From: Paulinella micropora
Lineage: Eukaryota > Cercozoa > Imbricatea > Euglyphida > Paulinellidae
DNA length: 64,000 bases
Reading direction: 5' to 3'
Assembly: GCA_019918135.1 (NCBI GenBank)
Contig: WBZZ01004810.1
Span: 90,001-154,000 of the forward strand
Position 1 is the first letter of the stretch, and each line of letters begins with the position of its first letter. A program made the translations under genes and the position numbers. Under the pieces are notes generated by a model. That model was given only the letters and a program-made list of their open reading frames with translations. It was not told where the DNA came from and did not search any database. Of the stretch, positions 43,176 through 52,227 are shown one piece after another.

Positions 43176-43446
43176 TCTCCTCTCCCCGTGCCTGGCCGCT
43201 AACAGCAACTCCTTTGCCGCCCCTCTCTCTGCCCCCCCCCCTCCCCATATCTCACCCGCGCTACCTTTTTTTTTCCCCTCTCTCTGCTCACACTTGACCC
43301 CCGCTGCCAGGTGCACGCTCTCCTCTCACCACCCTGGTTCATCATCTCGGTCCTTCCTTGTTAAAAAAAAAACCCTAAAGATCTTTTCTGGCCGACAGGC
43401 AGACCAGACAGCCGCAAAAAGAAAAGAGCAGGGCCGGCACTCACAA
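43176..43446. other. Spacer, pyrimidine-rich
   Basis: C/T-rich sequence with poly-T and poly-A runs directly upstream of the gene at 43447. It may hold that gene's promoter; nothing specific is recognisable. Confidence 0.35.
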
Positions 43447-43962
43447 ATGAGCGAACTAAGTTTTGATCTCGCGCTCAAGACGGGGCTGCCCGGATGTTAC
43501 GGCAGGCTCTGGTGCCAGCTCAGGCAGGCCAACCATGCCGGCCAGCTACTGCTAAAAGACCTTGATACTAAGGAAAACAAATGGGAAATACAAGCAAGAG
43601 CGGACCCCGGGCGCCCCGTGGCGGTCAGCCTTTTTGGCCTGGTGCCTCTGTCGGCCGACGGGCACAAGGGCATCACGTGCATAGACCGAACGCTGGTGTG
43701 GGCGGATAAATGGTCCGGGGCCGGGGCGTTCAGTATCGAGAGCCTCGAGTGGGCCGCAGACGAACGTCAAAGAAAATCGGCAGCGGACACAAGGACCGAG
43801 CTTAAAACACTGTTAGAACAGTTGTCCACCGAATTTAACGGGTGCGTCATGAATTCCAACGTACCCTTTGCCCAGACCACAGGCAGGATTAGACACCTGG
43901 ACTTTCGCGAAAGCTTGTTCGGGGGCTGTAGGATGCCGGGGCCAGCTCGAGGGTTAGGTTGA
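43447..43962 (+). pseudogene. Unrecognised protein cut by the duplication junction
   Basis: Starts at ATG 43447 (MSELSFDLALKTG). It runs about 165 residues of ordinary, probably folded composition, with a GRPVAVSLFGLVPLSADG beta-rich segment and a helical Glu/Lys-rich region. At 43940 the sequence switches into the duplicated helicase segment, so the last residues (after about CRMP) are not native. Function unknown. Confidence 0.45.
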
Positions 43963-44263
43963 TACTTTTGGAGCTGCGATGGATGAAAACGTCTCGCGCC
44001 ATGTGTGCGGTGTGTTTGTTGACATAGAAAACGGTGTTCTTTGGTGTGGCGCGCCCCCCGTCTGTCCATTGCTCATCAAACTCGGTCGCGCCAGGCGCGT
44101 TCAGGATTTCCTGTAAGACGCGGATGGTCTTCTGCTCCAAGAAAGCGTCCATCGCCAGCACGCAGCGGCTGCTGCGGAGCACTCGTGCAAACATGGTGGC
44201 GTTTCGCTGGTTGAGCCCGCCCGAGCACAGGCCGGCCGTGACGTTGAAGAGCGTGGATTCGCT
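43889..44263 (-). pseudogene. UL9-type helicase segment after the stop (copy B)
   Basis: Same frame as the helicase block 44264-45064, following the same TAG. It contains the motif III-like CVLAMDAFLEQKT and loses its C-terminus at the duplication edge (43940), after which unrelated residues follow. Confidence 0.6.
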
Positions 44264-45167
44264 CTAGTCTAGCACTACCAGATCGAGCGGCTTTTTGCCT
44301 ATGAGCTTGTGCAGTGATTCATATTGGTACACGACCTTGTGCGGTTCCGCACAAGGCCGCCTACCAGTACGCGCGGGCTGGCTACTTGCCTTTTTGGTCA
44401 GATCCTGGTAGAAGGCTATCTCGATGCCCGCCTGTCGCAATGCAAGCTCCAGCCGGTGGTGCAGGCTGGCATCAAACGTAACGCGCGGCGCGATCATGGG
44501 ACAGCGGAACACTCGGTCCCGCGCGCGGCGCAGCGTAGACAAGGCCTGTAATTCTTGTGCGCTGAAGAATTCGTCGAGGTTAACCCCTTCAATGCCTAAC
44601 AGAAGACGCACAAATGCTTCCGATTTCCCCAGGCCCATGGCCGCGCGCAAAAAACACAGGCGCGTGCCCTCAGGCAAGGCCAGCTTGCGGACCCAGCGCG
44701 CGTCGTACTCTACTTCGGCGCGTTCTGCTTTAGACTCGTCGGCGAAATTGTAGGCCTGCTCGCCGCCGTCATAGACTGTGTGTTCGTAATGCCCAAAAAG
44801 AAAGCGATAGCCGCCTGGCCTTTGTGCGCACAGCTCGGCCTCAGCAATTTCCTGCGCCGAGGCTGATTCCGGAAGGTCCGGGGCGGCAGCGGATGGGTGC
44901 TGAGGTAGAGAGACGGCGTTTCTTGCGCTTAGGCGGCTGCACATGCTCTGTCGCTTCTTTCTTGTCTGCGGCCGCCTCCTCACAGGCCGTGCATCGCTGC
45001 AGCCACCAGGCATAGTCGTCTCGGCAGATGCGTCGGGTGACTGCACAGTCTGGACATGGGACAAGGAAAATGTCCGAGTAATGATAGCGCGCGGGGCGGG
45101 GGCGTGGGGGGGGGGGGGGGGGGGCTGCTCTCCTTGCGGGCTGGCTTCCTCCTCCCCCCCCCCCCCT
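43940..45167. repeat. Segmental duplication, copy B (1.23 kb)
   Basis: Second copy of 37305-38532. Its left edge cuts the gene at 43447. Its right edge ends in a C13 run followed directly by the AT-rich PLV. Confidence 0.95.
44264..45064 (-). pseudogene. UL9-like origin-binding helicase, N-terminal lobe (copy B)
   Basis: Near-identical to the block at 37629-38429, with Walker A GLGKS and motif Ia-like IAPRVTFD. It ends at the same TAG (44264-44266) in place of the DE-box acidic codon. Since the copies are recent, the stop predates the duplication. The N-terminal primase is absent from this copy. Confidence 0.68.
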
Positions 45168-45168
45168 C

Positions 45169-45550
45169 AGTAGTATAATATCCTTTTTTTAATACCATTT
45201 TTTCGTACCCTCAAAATGGCTATTTAAAAAAGGATTGGCTCTCCTATTGCTAGTTTGAACTTTCAATAGGAAGCGTCAAAACATCAAAATAAAAAAACGA
45301 AAATTTTGATGAATACGAAAAAGAAAAATAAAGAAATCTCTCTTGCTCTTAATCTCGCTTTTAAATAAAAATAAAAATCAAGCAAAATTTTTTTCCGCTT
45401 TACTTTTACTTTTAAATAAAAGCAAAAAAGTTAAAAACAATTTTTAAGGTTAAAAACAAAACACCCCAAAGAGCCCTCCACACGAGCACAAAGGAAAACC
45501 CTTATTTTTTAAATTATCATTTAAGCAATAAAAAAATAGGTTAATATACA
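45169..45550. other. PLV left terminal region
   Basis: AT-rich and non-coding, with a hairpin CATCAAAAT...ATTTTGATG at about 45282-45311 and several AAATAAAA motifs. This is where the terminal inverted repeat should lie; its partner is beyond 64000. Confidence 0.5.
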
Positions 45551-45853
45551 ATGAACAATCTAAGAAAGATTACGAAAGGCGGAATACAGGTTAAAAAAAA
45601 TAAAGTTGTAATAGTTTGGAGAGAGGATGGAATAACGAAGGAGAAAGCAATAGGAATAAACAACAAGAGAACGAAGGAAGAAGCAGAACGACAAGCAAAA
45701 GAATTTCATGAAAAAGAAATCTTAGCGAAATATGAAGAAGATAATAGGAATACTGATTACAATCAACTCAGAAAACAGAAGACGGCGGAATATGTAAAGG
45801 AAAGAAGAAAACAGAAATATACCTGTGTATGCGGTAAGGTAATAGGGATATAG
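45551..45853 (+). CDS. Small basic PLV protein with interrupted zinc finger
   Basis: 100 residues, Lys/Glu-rich, ending YTCVCGKVIGI and then TAG. Without the TAG the frame stays open to TAA at 45995-45997 and supplies YGKYQHEKSDFHRDHF, giving a C-x-C ... H-x5-H zinc finger of a kind common at the ends of small proteins in PLVs and large DNA viruses. The TAG therefore splits a finger. It may be mutated, read through, or an assembly error. A TTAATATACA box precedes the ATG. Confidence 0.6.
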   Translation: MNNLRKITKGGIQVKKNKVVIVWREDGITKEKAIGINNKRTKEEAERQAKEFHEKEILAKYEEDNRNTDYNQLRKQKTAEYVKERRKQKYTCVCGKVIGI

Positions 45854-46025
45854 TACGGAAAATATCAACACGAAAAATCAGACTTCCATAGAGACCACTT
45901 CGCAGAGAAAGAAGAGGTTATGATAGGAGGGCATAAAGTTATTCGTATAATTCGTCGAAGCGATGACATGGAAAGATATTATAATAATAAAATGTAAAAC
46001 CATTTAAAGAAATAAATATTATTAC

Positions 46026-46041
46026 TTATATATATATAGAG
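46026..46041 (+). promoter_or_regulatory. TATATATA box directly upstream of ATG
   Basis: TTATATATATATAGAG lies immediately before the ATG at 46042. Similar boxes are at 49566-49575 (CTATATATA) and 49882-49894 (AGTATATATATCA), each within a few bases of the next ATG. Probably an early-type promoter giving very short leaders. Confidence 0.5.
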
Positions 46042-46194
46042 ATGGGGAGACACAAGAAATATCTCACACCTGAGGACAAACGAAAGGCTAACTCCGAAAA
46101 GGCGCTCGCATATTACAAAAGAAATAAGGATGAAATTAATCAAAAGAGGAAGGAGCAATTAAAAGAACGCAATAGAAAACTTAAGGAATATTAA
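46042..46194 (+). CDS. Short basic PLV protein
   Basis: 50 residues from ATG 46042 to TAA 46192-46194, beginning MGRHKKYLTPEDKRKANSEK. It is a highly charged single helix. Similar M-x-R-x-K-K-Y-x-T-x-E-x-(K/R) peptides are frequent in algal viruses and PLVs. The TATATATA box and matching base composition support a real gene. Function unknown; DNA binding is plausible. Confidence 0.6.
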   Translation: MGRHKKYLTPEDKRKANSEKALAYYKRNKDEINQKRKEQLKERNRKLKEY

Positions 46195-46378
46195 GAAATG
46201 AAGGCTAGAGGAATATAAAACAAAAAACAAAAAACGAAACAAAACGAAAAAAAACAAAAAATGATTTTTTTTATTATGAATTTCATGTTAAAAGTAAGAC
46301 AATCTTATATATATAAAAAGGTAAAACAATTTAATTTATTTCAATATTTTTATATCCACCCTAATATAAAAGTAAAAT

Positions 46379-49300
46379 ATGCCACCACCATTACCGCCAA
46401 GACCAACGAAGGAAAATGTAGAACTAGCGAAGGTAAGGGCGAATTTGAGGAAAACTACAACCAGAGAAAACAAAAGGGAATTTAAAGTAGTAGAGTTAAA
46501 ATCTAGGCGAGACAATAGATTAAATTCTCTTACATACGAGAAGCAAGGATTAGACATAAACTTTTATGATACTGACGCATTAGAGCGAGAGGTTCTACTT
46601 CCTATACTATTAGATGCGAAAAGAAATGGTATGACAGGAAATGCCGACGTTCATATTACTATAACCTACATAACAGACCACGAAGAATTAAATAGATATT
46701 ATAAAAAGAAAACATTTAATTCGTTTCAAATAAAAAACTATGACGATTTTATTGAAATGTTGAATGAGTTTAACATAAGCAATATTGAAGCATCTGGATT
46801 AGGTTATGACAGGATTATTGAATACGTTAAGGTAGTAGTAGTTCAAGAAAACGGAGGCGGTTGTTATGAAGGAAAAAACAAATGTAAAAAAACAATATCG
46901 GATGAAAATATATTGATATCTCCCGCCAGCAAAAATAATAATTGTTTATTCTTTCTCTGTAAGGACATTCTTAATATACCACTCATAAACAGGAAAAGAT
47001 GTAATGATATTAGAGAACAATTCAATCTTTCTAACGATTGCCCTATACCATTCTCTACCGCCGTAAAAATCCTTAATACTTTGATAAAGGATGGGAAGAC
47101 ATACGAAATAACAAATGCCTTAACAAGAGAAACTATAAGCACGAATAACATCGGAGAAGAAGCAGACATTATGATTTATTTAGAGAACAACCATTATTTC
47201 GGACTAACTAAAAGATATAAACAAAAATGTGAAAAGTGTTTAAAGAAATATGTTAAGAAGCACACTTGTAATCCAAAAATGATAAATTATGTTAATAGAA
47301 AAATTTTGAAGAACGGACGAAGACATTTGATAACAAAATTTGAGAAGGATAAAATTAATAACAAAGATGAAGTTATTCATTACGACCTAGAAACTTTTAG
47401 AAATAACACTCTCGCTGACGGCTTTGATATTCACGACTGCTATATAGTCGGATATACTCAAGGGGCTGAAGGATTTAAATATTTCGCTGGTGTTGATTGT
47501 ATTTCTAAATTTCTTGACTTTGTCTTGGAGAGAGGAAGAAAGTTATCATTTGAATGGGCTAACAAACTACTACCATATCTCCGACGCGTCGGAGATATTC
47601 CAGTCAAGAAAGTAGCAGGAGTAAGAAAGAAGAGAAACAAAGACGAAGAAGAACCAATTTTATACGTGAATGGGTTTAACGGGGCGAACTTTGACCACTA
47701 CTTCATTAAACAGGAATTAATAAGAAGAGGCATTAAACCAAAATCACATATGATTAATAACGGCTCAATAATCTCTTTACAATTTGAAAATATCAAAATG
47801 TGGGATATGTGTAAGCATACTCAGGGGACGTTAAAAGAAAACTTAGAAAATATGAAATGTAAAACTCTTAAAGGAGATTTTGACCACGACAAGGCTTCTA
47901 CTTGGGAAACAATGAGCGAAGAATTAAGAAATAAGTGTCTTGAATATTTGAAGTGTGATGTTATGGGGTTAAAAGAGTTATATGACAAAATAAACACAGA
48001 GATATTTGAAAAACACTCAGTGAATTTAACTTCGTACATTTCAACTTCAAGCCTTGCTTTCAATATCTGGAAGAAAATGATTGATGGTAAGCACGATGTA
48101 AGACTTCCAACTATTGACCAAGAGAAGGCGTTTAGAAAAGCGGTTATCGGAGCAAGAACATATCCAAGCAAAAAAAGATTTGTTTCAAAACAATACAAGG
48201 ACTACTTAGCGGGAAAAATCACGTTTGACGAATTAACCGATTATTTAGTTGATGCGGATGTCGTATCTTTATACCCAACAGCGATGCTTAATTTATTCAT
48301 GGTTGGAGAAATTAAACAGGCTATCGCACCATTTGATTATAATAATCTTCCTATCGGTATTTACAATGTTGATTATATCTCACCAAAAGACATATTACAT
48401 TCAAGAATAGGACAGAGAAATAAAATGGGCTCATTAAAGTGGAATTTAGCGGATACGAAAGACCAATGGCTCACAAGTGTTGATATTGAAGATATGATTA
48501 AGGAGGGCTACGATATAACAATTCATAAAGGATACTATACAGAGGAGGCAGAACCAGTTTTCAAAGAATACATACTGGAAATGTTTAAGGCGAAAGAGAA
48601 TAGCGAAAAAGGCACACCGCAATATTTATTAGCCAAACTATTTATGAATTCTTTATACGGAAAGATGATACAACGCCCTATCCCAACAGAAGCAGAATAT
48701 ATTAAATCCAATGAGGAGTATTGGAAATTTTGGACGAAAAATTATATATCTGATGTGGTTGAATTCAAAGATAAAGACGGAAACAAACTATGGCACGTAT
48801 CTGGAATTCCTAGAAATGAAGTAATAATTGAAGAAAGTATTACAAAGCCTTCTCACTACGGGGCTTTCATTCTAGCATATAGCAGGCGAATTATGTATAA
48901 CTACATAAAAGAGGCTAATCCAAATAAAGACATTGAGGCCGATTTCTATTACACCGATACTGATAGTCTAGTGTTGCATGTTAGGTTCGCCAAACTAATC
49001 AAAAGGCTTGGTGATAAATCTCTCGGAGGAATAACGGATGACTTAGGAGATTGCTGTAAGATAATAAGAGGAATATGGATTGCTCCTAAATTGTATATGT
49101 TAGAATTTACAACGAATGAAGCATTTCTCCCTTACCTTACCAAGAATGATTTGAAACATAAAGACAAAGGTGTTCATATAATTGAATGCTACGAAAATGA
49201 AGGAGTAAAAAAGAGATACTACCACCTAAGAGGTAAGGGGTTGAATTCAAAAGGGCTAAATACAGAAGTATATGAAAAGATGGATTTAGGAGAAAGCATT

Positions 49301-49489
49301 GAAAATGTTAGAGATTTTCAAATGAAGAAAATTCATTTATCACGAAATAGCAAACAGCAAAACATTAACCATTTCAGCATTGTTCATACTACAAACATAA
49401 AAAAGAAAGTTAATGATAATAAATGGCAAGGTCGGGAGTTTATCAATGAAAATGATAGTATTCCTTACGGCTTCCATATCCGCTCCTAG
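46379..49489 (+). CDS. polB: Protein-primed family B DNA polymerase
   Basis: 1,036 residues, intact. The exonuclease domain shows IHYDLETF (Exo I, D-x-E, near residue 335), NGFNGANFDHYF (Exo II, near 430) and YLKCDVMGLK (Exo III). The polymerase domain has DVVSLYPTAM (motif A), KLFMNSLYGKM (motif B) and YTDTDSLVL (motif C). All catalytic Asp residues are present. The N-terminal about 320 residues are unassigned and may carry the terminal-protein function. A loop between Exo I and II holds a perfect 24-bp palindrome (47575-47598). It replicates the element from protein-capped ends. It starts at ATG 46379 after TAATATAAAAG. Confidence 0.95.
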   Translation: MPPPLPPRPTKENVELAKVRANLRKTTTRENKREFKVVELKSRRDNRLNSLTYEKQGLDINFYDTDALEREVLLPILLDAKRNGMTGNADVHITITYITDHEELNRYYKKKTFNSFQIKNYDDFIEMLNEFNISNIEASGLGYDRIIEYVKVVVVQENGGGCYEGKNKCKKTISDENILISPASKNNNCLFFLCKDILNIPLINRKRCNDIREQFNLSNDCPIPFSTAVKILNTLIKDGKTYEITNALTRETISTNNIGEEADIMIYLENNHYFGLTKRYKQKCEKCLKKYVKKHTCNPKMINYVNRKILKNGRRHLITKFEKDKINNKDEVIHYDLETFRNNTLADGFDIHDCYIVGYTQGAEGFKYFAGVDCISKFLDFVLERGRKLSFEWANKLLPYLRRVGDIPVKKVAGVRKKRNKDEEEPILYVNGFNGANFDHYFIKQELIRRGIKPKSHMINNGSIISLQFENIKMWDMCKHTQGTLKENLENMKCKTLKGDFDHDKASTWETMSEELRNKCLEYLKCDVMGLKELYDKINTEIFEKHSVNLTSYISTSSLAFNIWKKMIDGKHDVRLPTIDQEKAFRKAVIGARTYPSKKRFVSKQYKDYLAGKITFDELTDYLVDADVVSLYPTAMLNLFMVGEIKQAIAPFDYNNLPIGIYNVDYISPKDILHSRIGQRNKMGSLKWNLADTKDQWLTSVDIEDMIKEGYDITIHKGYYTEEAEPVFKEYILEMFKAKENSEKGTPQYLLAKLFMNSLYGKMIQRPIPTEAEYIKSNEEYWKFWTKNYISDVVEFKDKDGNKLWHVSGIPRNEVIIEESITKPSHYGAFILAYSRRIMYNYIKEANPNKDIEADFYYTDTDSLVLHVRFAKLIKRLGDKSLGGITDDLGDCCKIIRGIWIAPKLYMLEFTTNEAFLPYLTKNDLKHKDKGVHIIECYENEGVKKRYYHLRGKGLNSKGLNTEVYEKMDLGESIENVRDFQMKKIHLSRNSKQQNINHFSIVHTTNIKKKVNDNKWQGREFINENDSIPYGFHIRS

Positions 49490-49578
49490 ATTTAACGTCA
49501 TTTATCAAATGAAAGCGATGCTCATAAATATCAATAATTAATTTTTTTCAATAAATTTTTATCAGTCTATATATACCA

Positions 49579-49866
49579 ATGTCCGCCCTCACCAGACTAT
49601 GCGAGAAGTTTGAAAAACTTTCGCTTGAAACCAAAAATGAAACATTCACATTGAAAGATATCCAAAAGGTAATTCAAGACCAAATAAAGGCAATTGAAAA
49701 AAGTAGAGAAGGAAAGCCAACCGATACTTTTCCATTTGGTAAGTATAAAGGTAAGAAAATTCAAGATGTAGCGGTTATTGATAAGCCATATCTTGAATGG
49801 GTTATGAAACAGCCGTGGTTTGAGAAATTTACCGACATTAAAAGTGAAGTAAAAAAATACATTTAA
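49579..49866 (+). CDS. ExoX C-terminal-like small protein 1
   Basis: 95 residues. The C-terminal half, FGKYKGKKIQDVAVIDKPYL..., matches the small domain found at the C-terminus of ExoX-like nucleases and as a stand-alone protein in many large viruses (pattern F-G-K-Y-K-G-x-x-I-x-D-V-A-x-x-D-x-x-Y-L-x-W). The N-terminal half is helical. It carries no nuclease catalytic residues. It probably binds nucleic acid or protein. It pairs with a paralogue downstream, and a CTATATATA box precedes the ATG. Confidence 0.75.
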   Translation: MSALTRLCEKFEKLSLETKNETFTLKDIQKVIQDQIKAIEKSREGKPTDTFPFGKYKGKKIQDVAVIDKPYLEWVMKQPWFEKFTDIKSEVKKYI

Positions 49867-49894
49867 TAAAAATTATTTTGTAGTATATATATCA

Positions 49895-50332
49895 ATGACA
49901 GACCTAAACACCAAGCAGGACTACTTGAATGAAATTGAAAAATGGAACCTTGACAGCGAAGTTAAGAAACCCACTATTAAATGGACTAAACCCGACATTG
50001 TTTCTTTCTATGAGCAATATAAACCCAATGTTGATTTTGAACAAAATCAACATTATGATAATGTTAAAGTAGTTATTCCGTTGGAGTCTATAACGGACGA
50101 AGAAGAAAGCACTCCTTTTACTACTGCTGATTTAAAAGAGACTGGTATCACCGAAATAAAGGCTAAGGTCGGCGAAGAAATAGCACAAAGTGAAACCGAT
50201 ATTTTTCTTCAATATGGTAAGTATAAAAAAATGAAAATTGAAGATGTCGCTAAGATTGATAAACCATACCTTGAATATTTAATTCAACAACCTTATTTTA
50301 ATAACAAAGATGCGGTAAAAAAGTATTTATAA
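49895..50332 (+). CDS. ExoX C-terminal-like small protein 2
   Basis: 145 residues. The C-terminal 45 repeat the domain of the preceding gene (QYGKYKKMKIEDVAKIDKPY). The N-terminal about 95 residues are acidic and different. It starts 28 bases after the previous stop, behind AGTATATATATCA. Tandem duplication with divergence of the N-terminus is the simplest history. Confidence 0.75.
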   Translation: MTDLNTKQDYLNEIEKWNLDSEVKKPTIKWTKPDIVSFYEQYKPNVDFEQNQHYDNVKVVIPLESITDEEESTPFTTADLKETGITEIKAKVGEEIAQSETDIFLQYGKYKKMKIEDVAKIDKPYLEYLIQQPYFNNKDAVKKYL

Positions 50333-50364
50333 TATCACATCGCTTTTCATTAAATTTTTTTGCT

Positions 50365-51597
50365 TTATTGGTCTTCTATGAAGTTAGCAATAATATTGAT
50401 ATTTCCTCCTCCACCAGCAGAGACAGACTTCTGTGTAAAAGTCAATACATCACTCGGTGATAGGTATATATCATAACTTCTAAGATTGATTTGTTGAGTT
50501 GATTGAGAATTAACATATAGTTTAAAAATTGTTGTTCCGTTTGCAATAGCACTCGCCTTTGTGTCAGTATCTACAATTGAGTACTTAGAATCAACATCAG
50601 CAAAACCTGCTCCAGTTAGTGTTCCATTTAATACCATTCTAACAACATTTGACTTAGTATCTTCATTTGTAATACTTATCAAAGTGGGATAAACATTTGA
50701 ATAATTTGCCAAATTAGCACCTCCCGCATCAAATACCGCTTTGTTTCTTATACTAATAATAGGACTTTCAGTGGTGTTTGCTGCTTTACTTCCTTCCACT
50801 TCGTTTGTTATACTTGTGTTTATCGTATTCGTTCCCTCAATGAATAAACTAGCACTCGCCGTTTTAAGAATTTGTATTCCAGTCTTTGCATCATTTCTCA
50901 TGACTGCCGTAAAAGGTAATGTTGTATTTCGCAGGCTTACACCATTATTAGCATTCGCATACTTAATCATATGAACTAGTTGGAAATCACCAGTCTCTGG
51001 ATTTTCAATTGAAAACTTAATGGCGCCAAATCCAAGATACTGAAATTGAATTTGAAATACATTTCCTACGCTCCAATCTAAGTCTGGCATAGCCGAAGTT
51101 CCATCGCAAGGGTCGTCCCAATCTTCTTGGTCAATATAATCTACAGCATTTCCCGAACAATGTGCGATATTCATTCCTGCTTGATTTTTGTAAAAATAAA
51201 AGCCATTGTTAAGGTCGTTTCCTATTCCAATAAATGAATAGTAATCTTTTGTATCATCCGTTGTCCATAGAGCAGTAAAGCGAGCAAGTACACCCGTTCC
51301 AGTTCTATATTTTATTCTCCTTTTACTTACTAATCCAGCATCCGCCGTCGCATTTGCTTGAGTTTTCAATTCAGCCATATTTTCCAAAAATGACACACTT
51401 GCTTTAGTTTCTGTTTTTGTCCATATCCTAGTATTAATGGTATATGGAAAGATTTCCTGTAATACTGGTGTTAATTGTGCAGTTGTTGTTTCGCCGAAGG
51501 CTGTCTTCATATTATCAATGTGTCCATCATATCCTACTTTTATGTTAATGAACTCTCCTTTAGGATTTTGTGCGACCAAATTTCTCTGGTGGGACAT
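50365..51597 (-). CDS. Putative virion structural protein
   Basis: 410 residues, beta-rich, Asn/Thr/Ser-rich, without signal peptide or membrane segment. Composition and position next to the capsid genes suggest a surface or vertex protein. A central region of alternating strands (FYFYKNQAG..., YFSFIGIGN-like) resembles lectin/jelly-roll folds, but I see no defining motif. It is the last gene of the minus-strand block and converges with the ExoX-like gene at 50332. An imperfect hairpin with TTGTTTT...AAAACAA arms (51607-51632) precedes its ATG. Confidence 0.6.
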   Translation of the reverse strand: MSHQRNLVAQNPKGEFINIKVGYDGHIDNMKTAFGETTTAQLTPVLQEIFPYTINTRIWTKTETKASVSFLENMAELKTQANATADAGLVSKRRIKYRTGTGVLARFTALWTTDDTKDYYSFIGIGNDLNNGFYFYKNQAGMNIAHCSGNAVDYIDQEDWDDPCDGTSAMPDLDWSVGNVFQIQFQYLGFGAIKFSIENPETGDFQLVHMIKYANANNGVSLRNTTLPFTAVMRNDAKTGIQILKTASASLFIEGTNTINTSITNEVEGSKAANTTESPIISIRNKAVFDAGGANLANYSNVYPTLISITNEDTKSNVVRMVLNGTLTGAGFADVDSKYSIVDTDTKASAIANGTTIFKLYVNSQSTQQINLRSYDIYLSPSDVLTFTQKSVSAGGGGNINIIANFIEDQ

Positions 51598-51606
51598 TGT
51601 TGATTT

Positions 51607-51632
51607 TTTGTTTTCGAAGTAGTCAAAAACAA
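51607..51632 (-). promoter_or_regulatory. Leader hairpin upstream of the 410-residue gene
   Basis: TTGTTTTCGAAGTAGTCAAA and its continuation form an imperfect hairpin about 10 bases before the ATG at 51597. A closely related, better-paired copy lies at 56442-56468. Confidence 0.5.
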
Positions 51633-51702
51633 AGGTTCTATATTATCAAAAAAATAAATTAACTATCAAAATTAATAATTACATATTACCTCACTGGCGG
51701 AG

Positions 51703-52227
51703 TTATGAGATCGTAATCATATTTGCCTTAACCTGAACCTCTCGCTGAGTGATTGCCACGGTGTAGTGGTTAAGAGCAGTTCCCGCATTAGTGCCAATAA
51801 ACTCCCATCGTCGCTCAGTATCAAGACTTAAACCGCTGATTTCATTTTGGTCTTTGCTCCATAGCGGGCGGGTATTATCCCAAGCATCGACCCAGAACCA
51901 GTTGTATTTATACACATCATTATTCATCAAGGCCGAACCCTCAATCTTCGGCTTCAGGTACATGTAGTCTTCTTCAGAGGCGCAGTCAATGTTAAACTCT
52001 TGCTGTCGTGCTCCGTCTAGAGTAGTGTATAAAGTAGCGATCTTTGCTGCTGTGCGATTATCATGGTCATAAGCAGTGTTCTTCCTTTCTTCGGTGTTAA
52101 AAACTGAGTGATAAATCTTCTTCAAACGGCGACCATGGCCTCTGTCAAATCGCATAATAATATTTTGGGTTGTGGTTGCTCCAATTGAATTCTTATAAAC
52201 ATAGGGATAATCGATATTGAAGTTCAT
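51703..52227 (-). CDS. Major capsid protein, C-terminal jelly roll (separate frame)
   Basis: 174 residues. RGHGRRLKKIYHSVFN and NTAYDHDN match the start of the second jelly roll of PLV major capsid proteins; YNWFWVDAWDN lies nearer the C-terminus. Its ATG (52227-52225) overlaps the stop of the preceding capsid frame as ATGA. In related elements both jelly rolls lie in one chain, so this part is either made by termination-reinitiation as a second subunit, joined by a -1 frameshift, or separated by a one-base loss. Upstream in its own frame there is a TAG only four codons before the ATG. Confidence 0.8.
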   Translation of the reverse strand: MNFNIDYPYVYKNSIGATTTQNIIMRFDRGHGRRLKKIYHSVFNTEERKNTAYDHDNRTAAKIATLYTTLDGARQQEFNIDCASEEDYMYLKPKIEGSALMNNDVYKYNWFWVDAWDNTRPLWSKDQNEISGLSLDTERRWEFIGTNAGTALNHYTVAITQREVQVKANMITIS

